Positions 16,940 to 24,141 of a DNA stretch of 47,970 nucleotides are shown here, one piece after another. Source of the DNA: JBPYFK01 sp051984675. Lineage in GTDB: Bacteria; Actinomycetota; Actinomycetes; Mycobacteriales; Pseudonocardiaceae. Location: NCBI GenBank assembly GCA_051984675.1, contig JBPYFK010000106.1:1-47970 (forward strand), given 5' to 3'. Every line of letters begins with the position of its first letter. Position 1 is the stretch's first letter. The notes beneath the pieces were generated by a model that saw only the letters and a list, made by a program, of their open reading frames with translations, was not told the DNA's origin and did no database searches. The position numbers and the translations under genes are program-made.

Positions 16940-17227
16940 ATGCGCTTGAGAGCAGAGTTCACGACCGAGCCCTTCGAAGGCGAGGGCGAGCCACCCGCGC
17001 ACGCACGGGTCGCGCGCGATCACCTGCTCGCGGCCGGGCTGACCCCGGATTTCGGGCCGCTGGGAACCTCGGTGTCCGGCGACCGCGCGACCGTCGTCGC
17101 CGCGCTGTCGTCCATCATCGACGCCGTGCTGGTCGCCGGTGCCCACCGGATCACGCTGCAGGTCACCGTCGAGGAGCAGGGCACCGAATCCGCCGACGGC
17201 ACGACCCCGGAGGACCGGGCGCGCTGA
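16940..17227 (+). CDS. Thiamine-binding protein, MTH1187/YkoF-like
   Basis: 95 residues from an ATG with GAAGG close upstream; a GTG six codons earlier is possible. The compact alpha/beta fold with EFTTEPF at the start, LTPDFGPLGTSVSGD in the middle and HRITLQVTVEE near the end matches the thiamine_BP family, which binds thiamine or its precursor. It is divergent to hyi-glxR-gcl, and Gcl needs thiamine diphosphate, so a supporting role is plausible but unproven. Confidence 0.75.
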   Translation: MRLRAEFTTEPFEGEGEPPAHARVARDHLLAAGLTPDFGPLGTSVSGDRATVVAALSSIIDAVLVAGAHRITLQVTVEEQGTESADGTTPEDRAR

Positions 17228-17256
17228 TTACCGGGCCGCCCGCGAACGCCTACGCT
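17228..17256 (+). promoter_or_regulatory. Promoter of a leaderless HTH regulator gene
   Basis: TTACCG (17228-17233), a 17-base spacer and TACGCT (17251-17256). The GTG of the following gene begins seven bases after the -10, where transcription would be expected to start, and no ribosome site is visible. This points to a leaderless mRNA. Confidence 0.5.
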
Positions 17257-17262
17257 GTTGCC

Positions 17263-17613
17263 GTGCACCCGTTTGCCACCGCTATCGCTCCCCTGCTTGA
17301 CCGCATCGGCGCTACTGCCGTGCCGGTCGAGGAGCGCCGGCCCGGCGACCTCGTGCTGCATTGGGAAGGCGAGCCGGCCGTGGCCGTACGACTGCCCGAC
17401 GAGGGACTCAGCGAGGCCCTTGATCGCCTGATCGCCGGGGTCGAAGCCGAGCTCGGAGCCTCGTTGGCCGACCTCCCACGCGCGGAGAAGCAGCGCGCGG
17501 TGCGGATACTCGAAGACCGGGGGGCGTTCACTCTCCGCAAGTCCGTGGAGTCGGTGGCCAAAGCGCTGGGCGTCAGCCGGTTCACGGTCTACAACTACCT
17601 CAACCGCGAGTAG
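17263..17613 (+). CDS. Helix-turn-helix regulator (YheO/DauR-like HTH_22)
   Basis: 116 residues. The C-terminal third carries EKQRAVRILEDRGAFTLRKS, then VESVAKALGVSRFTVYNYLN, the HTH_22 domain of YheO/DauR-type regulators. The N-terminal part (PLLDRIGATAVPVEERRPGDLVLHW) is a small unknown domain in place of the usual PAS-like sensor. Probably leaderless. It stands directly before the urate operon and may regulate it; the TTCAACA-type operator lies about 100 bases downstream of its stop. Confidence 0.75.
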   Translation: MHPFATAIAPLLDRIGATAVPVEERRPGDLVLHWEGEPAVAVRLPDEGLSEALDRLIAGVEAELGASLADLPRAEKQRAVRILEDRGAFTLRKSVESVAKALGVSRFTVYNYLNRE

Positions 17614-17711
17614 CCCGCGCGGACCCGCAAGCGAGCCGGCCTGCCCGCGCTGCCACCGGTGCTGGCGTTCACCCCTTCGGTTCCCCACCGTTCACCTCCA
17701 CGACCTGGAAC

Positions 17712-17728
17712 TTCAACAAAGTGTTGAC
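17712..17728. promoter_or_regulatory. Operator before the urate operon
   Basis: TTCAACA-AAG-TGTTGAC, one base different from the perfect palindrome before allB. Its right arm contains the -35 hexamer TTGACA of the uraD promoter, an ideal repressor position. Confidence 0.65.
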
Positions 17729-17752
17729 ACTCAGGGTCGGCGAACGTAGCTT
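17724..17752 (+). promoter_or_regulatory. Promoter of uraD-uraH-uricase
   Basis: Consensus TTGACA (17724-17729), a 17-base spacer and TAGCTT (17747-17752), about 130 bases before the chosen uraD start. The operator at 17712-17728 overlaps the -35. Confidence 0.6.
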
Positions 17753-17882
17753 CTTGCACAATCAGTCAGTCCACGACTGGTTCCCCTGCACAACACCTCC
17801 AGCGTCCGGGCGGGTTGGTGCGGATGAATCCACTCGTGGCCGTTACCCACCGTTATTGCTCTTGACGGTTTCTACGCCGGGA

Positions 17883-18476
17883 ATGAGTTCGATGGCAGAT
17901 TCGACAGGGCCAGCTTCGAAAGGGCCAGTTTCGGCAGGGCCAGTTTCGGCAGGGCCAGTTTCGAAAGGGCCAGTTTCACCGGGGTTGGCTCGGCTGAACT
18001 CCCAGCCCCGGCCGGAGCTGATCAAGCAGCTCCTGGCCTGCCTGGATGTGCGGCGCTGGGCGAACGAGGTCGCCTCCCAACAGCCCTACAGCGACAGCGC
18101 CCAGCTGTACGAGGCCGCCGACGCCGCCGCGCGCACGCTGACCGAAAGCGAGATCCACACGGCGCTGGCCGCACACCCGCGGATCGGAGAACGCGCCGAA
18201 GGTGAGAGCACCTCGGCGTCGTGGTCGCGCAGCGAGCAGTCCGGCCTGGACCCGGCGGACGCCGACTTGCAGGCCGCGCTGCGGAAGGGCAACGAGGAGT
18301 ACGAGCGCCGCTTCGGGCACGTCTACCTGGTCTGCGCCAGTGGCCGCAGCGGCGCCGAGCTGCTGGAGATCCTGCGTTCCCGGCTGGACAACGACGCGGA
18401 ATCCGAACTGAGGATCGTCGCGGACGAACTCCGCAAGATCGCACGACTGAGACTGGCGAGGGTGATCGAAGGTTGA
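17883..18476 (+). CDS. uraD: OHCU decarboxylase with repetitive N-terminus
   Basis: 197 residues from the ATG at 17883; the open frame begins earlier but there overlaps the promoter. The enzyme decarboxylates 2-oxo-4-hydroxy-4-carboxy-5-ureidoimidazoline to S-allantoin. The catalytic His motif AAHPRIGER, the SRSEQSGL segment, and RKGNEEYERRFGHVYLVCASGRS are typical. The first ~40 residues are unusual: five 5-residue repeats (GPVSA/K) encoded by five 15-base DNA repeats. First gene of the urate operon. Start codon not certain. Confidence 0.9.
   Translation: MSSMADSTGPASKGPVSAGPVSAGPVSKGPVSPGLARLNSQPRPELIKQLLACLDVRRWANEVASQQPYSDSAQLYEAADAAARTLTESEIHTALAAHPRIGERAEGESTSASWSRSEQSGLDPADADLQAALRKGNEEYERRFGHVYLVCASGRSGAELLEILRSRLDNDAESELRIVADELRKIARLRLARVIEG
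17906..17980 (+). repeat. Five tandem 15-base repeats inside uraD
   Basis: Five consecutive copies of AGGGCCAG(T/C)TTCG(A/G)(A/C) (last copy ends ACC), in frame, encoding GPASK-GPVSA-GPVSA-GPVSK-GPVSP. The high identity at DNA level indicates recent slippage expansion. Copy number may vary between strains. Confidence 0.85.
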
Positions 18477-18832
18477 GTACTGGTTCGACGGAAACAGCGA
18501 GCGCGGTGACGACACACGTGCTGGACGCGTCCGCCGGCCGCCCGGCGAACGGCATCGGCGTGCGGCTGGAAGCCGCCACCGCCGGCGGCTTCGAAACCGT
18601 GGCCGACGCGGTCACCGACAACGACGGCCGGGTCCGCAACCTCGGACCGCAGCGGCTGGAAGCCGGCGACTACCGGATCACCTTCGAAACCGGCGCCTAC
18701 TTCGACCGCCGGGGCGTCGAGACCTTCTACCCGCAGGTCCAGATCACCTTCCGCATCACCGACCCCGAGCAGCACTACCACGTCCCCTGCCTGCTCAGCC
18801 CGTTCGCCTACTCCACCTATCGAGGGAGCTGA
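18473..18832 (+). CDS. uraH: 5-hydroxyisourate hydrolase
   Basis: 119 residues from a TTG that overlaps the uraD stop (TTGA); a GTG at 18506 is an alternative. Transthyretin-like fold with THVLDASAGRPA at the N-terminus and the C-terminal tetrapeptide YRGS, which separates HIU hydrolases from transthyretins. It hydrolyses the uricase product 5-hydroxyisourate to OHCU. Second gene of the operon; the uricase starts 7 bases after its stop. Confidence 0.93.
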   Translation: MSTGSTETASAVTTHVLDASAGRPANGIGVRLEAATAGGFETVADAVTDNDGRVRNLGPQRLEAGDYRITFETGAYFDRRGVETFYPQVQITFRITDPEQHYHVPCLLSPFAYSTYRGS

Positions 18833-18839
18833 TCGCATC

Positions 18840-19730
18840 ATGGCCGTCGTTCTCGGCCCCAACCAGTACGGCAAAGCCGAGGTCCGCATCGTCGCGGTCG
18901 ACCGCAGCACGGAGCGGCACAGCATCAAGGACCTCAACGTCGGCACGTCGCTGCGTGGCGAGTTCACCGACACGCACCTCACCGGCGACAATGCGAACGT
19001 GCTGCCGACCGACACCCAGAAGAACACGGTGTACGCGTTCGCCAAGGAAGCCCCGATCGGCGAGATCGAGGACTTCGCGCTGCGCCTGGGCCAGCACTTC
19101 GTCGCCACCCAGGAGCCGGTGAAAGGCGCGCGGATTCTCATCGACGAGTACGCCTGGCAGCGGATTCCGGTCGGTGGCCAGGAGCACGACCACTCGTTCT
19201 TCCGCTCCAGCGACGAGAAGCGCACGACCGCGGTCACCATCGACGGCGACAAGGCGTACGTCGTCTCCGGTCTCAAGGACCTCGTGGTCCTGAAGTCCAC
19301 CGGTTCGGAGTTCTGGGGCTACCCGAAGGACAAGTACACCACGCTGGCCGAAACGCAGGACCGGATTCTGGCTACCGCCGTCACGGCACGGTGGCGCTAC
19401 CTGCACACGGACGTGGACTGGGGCAAGAGTTTCGAAGCCGTCCGCGGCACCATGCTGGAGGCGTTCGCCACCACGCACAGCCTGGCGCTGCAGCAGACCC
19501 TCTACAAGATGGGTCAGGACGTGCTGGAGCAGCACCCCGAGGTGGCGGAAGTGCGCCTGTCGCTGCCGAACAAGCACCACTTCCTGGTCGACCTCAAGCC
19601 GTTCGGCCTGGACAACCCCAACGAGGTGTTCTACGCGGCCGACCGACCGTACGGGCTGATCGAGGGCATCGTCCGCCGCGACGACGTGCCCGAGGAACCC
19701 CGGGCCTGGTACAGCCTGCTGGAGTTCTGA
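18840..19730 (+). CDS. uox: Urate oxidase (uricase)
   Basis: 296 residues, usual length. Cofactor-free oxidase converting urate to 5-hydroxyisourate and H2O2. The catalytic Lys (YGKAEVR), the Thr of LPTDTQKNTVYAFA and the segments LKSTGSEFWGYPKDKYTTL, PNKHHFLVDL and NEVFYAADRPYGLIEG are conserved. Third gene of the urate operon, followed by a terminator. It has no peroxisome-type tail, as expected in bacteria. Confidence 0.97.
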   Translation: MAVVLGPNQYGKAEVRIVAVDRSTERHSIKDLNVGTSLRGEFTDTHLTGDNANVLPTDTQKNTVYAFAKEAPIGEIEDFALRLGQHFVATQEPVKGARILIDEYAWQRIPVGGQEHDHSFFRSSDEKRTTAVTIDGDKAYVVSGLKDLVVLKSTGSEFWGYPKDKYTTLAETQDRILATAVTARWRYLHTDVDWGKSFEAVRGTMLEAFATTHSLALQQTLYKMGQDVLEQHPEVAEVRLSLPNKHHFLVDLKPFGLDNPNEVFYAADRPYGLIEGIVRRDDVPEEPRAWYSLLEF

Positions 19731-19739
19731 TCGTCGCCC

Positions 19740-19767
19740 GGGGGCCGCTGGAAATCCGGCGGCCCCC
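19740..19767 (+). terminator. Terminator of the urate operon
   Basis: GGGGGCCGC (19740-19748) pairs with GCGGCCCCC (19759-19767) across a 10-base loop, starting 9 bases after the uricase stop. The NCS2 permease downstream therefore probably has its own promoter. Confidence 0.7.
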
Positions 19768-19975
19768 AGATTTCCCCTTCAAATCCACGATTTCCACAGT
19801 GAACTCCCGCTCGGCACACTGTGTATACGCCAGCGCCTACGCGACTGGCAAGAACCAATCGACATTCCTTTTTGGATTGTTTCTCGGCAAACCACACACG
19901 TTCTGCGGTGCAGGACGCCTTCCGCCCGGCAACTCCCACTAAAACCCGGTCGCCCCTGCGGCAAGGAGTAATCCG

Positions 19976-21412
19976 ATGGCGCTCTTTCAGAGACGACACA
20001 ACCGCGGCACCCGCATCGGAAGACCCGGCGGTCATCCGGTGGACGAGGTGCTCGCACCCGGCAAGATGTTCGCGTTCGGCATCCAGCATGTCGCCGCGAT
20101 GTACGCAGGGGTCGTAGCCCCGCCCCTGATCATCGGCCAGGCGATCGGCCTGAGCCCGGTGGAAATGACCCTGCTGATCGGCGCGAGCCTGCTCACCGCC
20201 GGTCTGGCGACGCTGCTGCAGTCGCTGGGCGTGTGGCGGATCGGTGCGCGGCTGCCGTTCGTCAACGGCGTCACGTTCGGCTCGGTGGCCCCGATCACCG
20301 CGATCATCGCCCAACACGGCAAGCACGACTCACTGGCCGTGGTCTACGGCGCGGTGATCGTGGCCGGGGTGCTGGCGTTCGTCGCCGCCCCCTACTTCTC
20401 CCGGATGGTCCGGTTCTTTCCACCACTGGTCAACGGCACCGTCATCACGCTGATCGGAGTATCGCTGGTTCCGGTCGCGATCAAGTGGGTCGCCGGTGAG
20501 GACTCCTCGGCCCTGGATTACGGCGCGCCCGCCAAGATCATCCTGGGTGCGGTGACGTTCGCGATCGTCCTGCTGCTCAACCGCTTCCTCAAAGGTTTCT
20601 GGAATCGCATCTCGTTGCTGATCGGCCTTGTCATCGGCACCTTGATCGCGTGGCCGATGGGGCTGGTCGACACCTCGACCTTCACCAGCGCGCCGCTGTT
20701 CAACGTGCCGGTCCCGTTCCAGCTCGCGACCCCGTCGTTCGACATCACCGCCACGATCTCGCTGCTGATCGTGATGCTGGTGGCGATGATGGAAAGCACC
20801 GCCGACATGATCGCGCTCGGCGAGATCGTCGACAGCCCGGCCACCGAGCAGACCATCGCGGCCGGTCTGCGCGCCGACGGCGCCGGCAGCGCGCTCAGTG
20901 CCGTGTTCGGCGGCTTCACCTGTAGCGCCTTCGCGCAGAACATCGGCCTGGTCGCACTGACCCGGGTGCGCAGCCGCTACGTGGTGGCCACCGGCGGCGG
21001 TGTGCTGGTGCTGCTCGGCCTGTTCCCGGTCGTAGGCGCGATCGTGTCGCTCGTGCCGCAGCCCGTGCTAGGCGGCGCCGGGCTGGTGCTGTTCGGTTCC
21101 GTGGCCACCAGCGGTATCCGCACGCTCAGCAAGGCAGACCTCGGTGATCCGTTCAACGCCCTCGTCGTCGCGTCGGCGCTGGGCATCGGGATCATCCCGA
21201 TCGCGGCACCCAGCTTCTACGAGCACTTCCCGGCGGCGCTGCGCACGATCCTCGACTCCGGTATCAGCACCGGATGCCTCGCCGCACTGTTCCTGAACCT
21301 GCTGTTCAACGCCGGGCGGAAGCATATTTCGACACTGGCCATGGCCGGCAGGGGCGAGGTTGACGAGTCCGAAATGGACAAGATAGGCGAGACAGTGTCA
21401 TCCATCGAATAG
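19976..21412 (+). CDS. NCS2-family purine (urate/xanthine) permease
   Basis: 478 residues with about 12-14 hydrophobic segments. GIQHVAAMYAG opens the first helix. The family signatures MMESTADM and the substrate motif QNIGLVALTR (NCS2 consensus [Q/E/P]-N-x-G-x4-T-[R/K/G]) are present, where Gln at the first position is usual for xanthine and urate carriers. AAGGAG lies eight bases upstream of the ATG. Location after the uricase operon supports urate uptake, probably proton-coupled. Confidence 0.88.
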   Translation: MALFQRRHNRGTRIGRPGGHPVDEVLAPGKMFAFGIQHVAAMYAGVVAPPLIIGQAIGLSPVEMTLLIGASLLTAGLATLLQSLGVWRIGARLPFVNGVTFGSVAPITAIIAQHGKHDSLAVVYGAVIVAGVLAFVAAPYFSRMVRFFPPLVNGTVITLIGVSLVPVAIKWVAGEDSSALDYGAPAKIILGAVTFAIVLLLNRFLKGFWNRISLLIGLVIGTLIAWPMGLVDTSTFTSAPLFNVPVPFQLATPSFDITATISLLIVMLVAMMESTADMIALGEIVDSPATEQTIAAGLRADGAGSALSAVFGGFTCSAFAQNIGLVALTRVRSRYVVATGGGVLVLLGLFPVVGAIVSLVPQPVLGGAGLVLFGSVATSGIRTLSKADLGDPFNALVVASALGIGIIPIAAPSFYEHFPAALRTILDSGISTGCLAALFLNLLFNAGRKHISTLAMAGRGEVDESEMDKIGETVSSIE

Positions 21413-21420
21413 GCACTGAA

Positions 21421-21495
21421 AACGCGCGCGATCACGGCACGGACGAGTTCGCAGCCAAAGCCGGAACTGGTACCGGTGATGAGCCACGTCTTCAT
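21421..21495 (-). pseudogene. N-terminal stub of a short-chain dehydrogenase
   Basis: Minus-strand codons from the ATG at 21495 read MKTWLITGTSSGFGCELVRA, then VIAR. This is the Rossmann start of an SDR with the TGxxxGxG motif, but the similarity ends there and the frame continues antisense into the permease 3' end. The remainder of the gene was lost. One glycine-rich Arg position reads Cys, consistent with decay. Confidence 0.7.
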
Positions 21496-21553
21496 AGTGC
21501 CGAGCAGTCCAGACAGTCGGTCATGATCAAGGCGAAGGTTTTTCCTGACCGGA

Positions 21554-21584
21554 GTCGGCGCCGTCTCGTGGAGACGGCGCCGAC
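21554..21584. terminator. Terminator after the secreted phosphoesterase
   Basis: GTCGGCGCCGTCTC and its exact complement (21571-21584) form a 14-pair stem with a 3-base loop, 24 bases beyond the stop of the minus-strand phosphoesterase gene. It can also stop transcripts from the convergent permease gene. Confidence 0.85.
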
Positions 21585-21608
21585 GATTGTCGCGAAGGCG
21601 TTACTGCG

Positions 21609-22457
21609 CTACTGCCAGATGTCCGTGATGGACGGCGCGTTGCACGAGTTTGAGACGCAGCCGAGGCCGAACGCGTCTTCCAGCGTGTGCAGCACGTTGT
21701 AGTGGTTGATGTGCTCGGAGTAGTTGCCAGGCTTGACGTGCTGCCCGACGACGATCGTCGGGATCTGGTTGCTCTGGCTGCTGTCGTCCTCGTCCCAGGT
21801 CACCACGAGCAGGCTGTTGTTCGCCTTGGCCCACTGGGCGTAGGCGTCGATGTTGTTCTTCAGCCAGGTGTCACCGGTGGAGATGCTGCAATCGTGCATG
21901 TCGTTGCACAGGTTCGGTACGACGAACGACACGTTGGGCAACTGGGTGAAGTTGGTCGGGAAGTGCTTCTCATACACCAGGTTGCTGGAGGCTGGCACGT
22001 TGGAGAAGTTCACCCACGGGTTGTGCTTGCGGGCATACTTGCCGCTGGTGCAGCCCGTGTAGCCGTCCGACGGCATGCTCTCGGAGTACCCGGTGAACGA
22101 TTTGCCAGCGTTGATGACCTGGTGACCGAGGTTTTCCGTGGAGAAGGTGTGCGGGCAGGAGTCATCGGCGATGCCCTGGGTGTTGCCGGAGAACAGCGCC
22201 AGGTAGTTCGGCTCACTGGGGTGAGTCACGGCGAACGACTGGGTGAAGTTCGCGCCACTGGCGGCCAGCGAGTTGATGTAGGGTGCCTGGCTGCTACCGA
22301 TGATCTCGTTGTACGAATGGTTTTCCATCACGACCACGACCACGTGATCCGGCGTGGGCACGCCGTTGGCCGCCGCAGCCGACGGTCCGGTCAGGAAACC
22401 ACCGAGGGAACCCAACAGAACCGCCAGAACAAGGGAAAAGGTTCTCTTCATCCTCAC
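21609..22457 (-). CDS. Secreted phosphoesterase/acid phosphatase
   Basis: 282 residues from a GTG with GGGAGG seven bases upstream. Signal peptide about 1-29 (MRMKRTFSLVLAVLLGSLGG, cleavage near SAAAA). The PF04185-type catalytic domain follows: HVVVVVMENHSYNEI with the metal/nucleophile region, HPSEPNYLALFSG, VVTWDEDD and the NHYNVLHTLEDAFGLG end. The family hydrolyses phosphomonoesters or phospholipids outside the cell; the substrate here is unknown. Monocistronic with its own terminator. Confidence 0.87.
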   Translation of the reverse strand: MRMKRTFSLVLAVLLGSLGGFLTGPSAAAANGVPTPDHVVVVVMENHSYNEIIGSSQAPYINSLAASGANFTQSFAVTHPSEPNYLALFSGNTQGIADDSCPHTFSTENLGHQVINAGKSFTGYSESMPSDGYTGCTSGKYARKHNPWVNFSNVPASSNLVYEKHFPTNFTQLPNVSFVVPNLCNDMHDCSISTGDTWLKNNIDAYAQWAKANNSLLVVTWDEDDSSQSNQIPTIVVGQHVKPGNYSEHINHYNVLHTLEDAFGLGCVSNSCNAPSITDIWQ

Positions 22458-22509
22458 GAAAAACCCTCCCGGGTTCGTGCAGAAAATGCGAGAATTGCAT
22501 CATTCACCG

Positions 22510-22546
22510 GCTCGGCCTAACTTTGTCCGCATGCGGACCACCGAGC
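22510..22546. promoter_or_regulatory. Nested palindrome upstream of the phosphoesterase gene
   Basis: The perfect 14-base palindrome GTCCGCATGCGGAC (22525-22538) is flanked by GCTCGG (22510-22515) and CCGAGC (22541-22546). It lies about 55-90 bases before the phosphoesterase start and may be an operator. Confidence 0.4.
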
Positions 22547-22750
22547 GACATAAAGTGTGCCGCCTTCCACATGAACGGCAGGCTACTTTACGGGGAATGT
22601 CCGACCAATGTCTGCGGGCGCCGAGAATTCGTCGGATCAGCCAACGAAAGAAGTTGTACCGCGTCCCGGGAACCCGGTTCGGTGATTTCCGCGAATGCAC
22701 TGCAAATTTCTGGGAGAGCGAGCGCCAGCGCCGCGAAGACGGGGACGGCA

Positions 22751-22780
22751 GGCCGCCGCTCGTCGAAACGAGCAGCGGCC
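22751..22780 (-). terminator. Terminator of the aceB-CitE-like unit
   Basis: A 13-pair stem with one imperfect pair (22751-22763 with 22768-22780) and the loop CGAA, 22 bases after the stop of the minus-strand gene at 22803. Confidence 0.75.
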
Positions 22781-22802
22781 CTCCCTCGTCACGACAAGGT
22801 GG

Positions 22803-24062
22803 TCACAGCCTGCCCAGTTCCCGAAGCTTCGCTTCGCTCAGCCCGGTCATGGCCTGGACTTCGTCCATGTCCGTGCCGCCGTTGTCCAGGGCTCGCACGA
22901 ACGACGCCGCGAGCGCACGCGCGGTCGCCGGCTCGTCCAGGACAGCGCCCCCGGCCGCCGAGACGTACGCCGACAGGCGCTTGGCTTCGGCCGGCGCCGA
23001 CTCGCGGAACGCGGCGAACACCGCCGCGTAGCGGGTCACCAGCTGCGCCGGGTGCAGGTCCCAGCCCTGGTAGAAGCCGTGTTCCAGCGAGCGGCGGACC
23101 AGGTCGTAGTGCGTCCGCCAGCCGTGGTGCACCTGCTCGGTGTCCCCGACCGGCAGGACGTTGGTCGACCCGTCGGAGAGGAAGACGCCGGTGCCGGCCG
23201 CGGACACCTGCATGACGTGCCGGGCGAAGTCGCAGGCCCGGTGCGCGAGATGCTGGTGCGCAGCGGTCAGCCCGCAGCTGGCGGTGTAGTCGTAGGTCCC
23301 GAAGTGCAGCCCACTGACGCGGCCGGCGCCGGCCCGCAGGAACCTCGGCAGCGCCACCCGGCCCTCGGAATCCACAATGGACTGCGTGGTCTCCACCTGG
23401 ATCTCGAAGCGCAGCGCCTGCTCGCTCAGGCCCAGCTGCTGCTCCAACAGCTCCAGGACCTCCACGAACACCTCGACCTGCGCGGCGTCGACGACCTTGG
23501 GGAAGGTGAGTTCGAAACCGGCCGGCAGCGCACCCCACTGCTGCAGCAGCTCGGTCAGGAAGATGTCCAACGTGCGCACCGAACGCGCACGCAGTTCGGC
23601 CGTGTCGAAGGACTTCACCCGCAGGCCGACGTGCTCCGACTCGACGCCGTCGCGCAGCCAGCCAGCGACGACCTCGGCGGTGCGCTTGGCGTCCGCGTCC
23701 TCCACCTCGTCGCCCGGTCGGCCGTAGCCGTCCTCGAAGTCCAGCCGCAGGTCCTCCACCGGGCGGTTGCCCAGCTTGGCACGCACGCGTGGATGCACCG
23801 CGTCGGCCAGAGACGCAGCGAGCCCGAGGACACGGACGAAGTCCTCGGGCTCGGGCGCGTACTCGTCGAGCGCGGCCAGTGCCTCGCCTGACCACCGGTC
23901 CAGCACACCCGGGTCCACTTGCGACGCTGGGACGTAGCAGGTGTGCACCGGCTGCCGCCCCGCGACCGCTCCCGGGTAGGTCGCGGCCATATGATCGTCC
24001 ACAACGGACAGTCGGCTCAGTCGGCGGTGTATCTCGGTCTGGTCGAGTGAGGTACCAGCCAC
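22803..24062 (-). CDS. HpcH/HpaI/CitE-like aldolase (DUF6986)
   Basis: 419 residues from a GTG with GAGAGGA six bases upstream. CitE-type TIM-barrel features appear in order: DFEDGY (108-113, the acidic metal region), E224 in FEIQVETTQS, FGTYDYT with D258, and GWDLHPAQL (334-341). Family enzymes make or break C-C bonds in malyl-, citramalyl- or citryl-type acids, often with glyoxylate. The reaction of this subfamily is unknown to me. It follows malate synthase by about 80 bases, so a role with glyoxylate is likely. Confidence 0.75.
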   Translation of the reverse strand: MAGTSLDQTEIHRRLSRLSVVDDHMAATYPGAVAGRQPVHTCYVPASQVDPGVLDRWSGEALAALDEYAPEPEDFVRVLGLAASLADAVHPRVRAKLGNRPVEDLRLDFEDGYGRPGDEVEDADAKRTAEVVAGWLRDGVESEHVGLRVKSFDTAELRARSVRTLDIFLTELLQQWGALPAGFELTFPKVVDAAQVEVFVEVLELLEQQLGLSEQALRFEIQVETTQSIVDSEGRVALPRFLRAGAGRVSGLHFGTYDYTASCGLTAAHQHLAHRACDFARHVMQVSAAGTGVFLSDGSTNVLPVGDTEQVHHGWRTHYDLVRRSLEHGFYQGWDLHPAQLVTRYAAVFAAFRESAPAEAKRLSAYVSAAGGAVLDEPATARALAASFVRALDNGGTDMDEVQAMTGLSEAKLRELGRL

Positions 24063-24141
24063 GTGCGTTCCTCTCGGCATGAGCGGGAGCGGCCTGCGCC
24101 TGTCCACCGACGGCACCAGCGCACGCCGCTCCCGCCGGTGA

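Larger units (their letters stand above)
22458..22802. other. Gap between phosphoesterase and CitE-like gene
   Basis: About 345 bases without a gene. It holds a nested palindrome at 22510-22546 close to the phosphoesterase start and a terminator hairpin at 22751-22780 serving the gene to the right. I searched for repeated GTTCACC Pho boxes and saw none. Confidence 0.6.
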
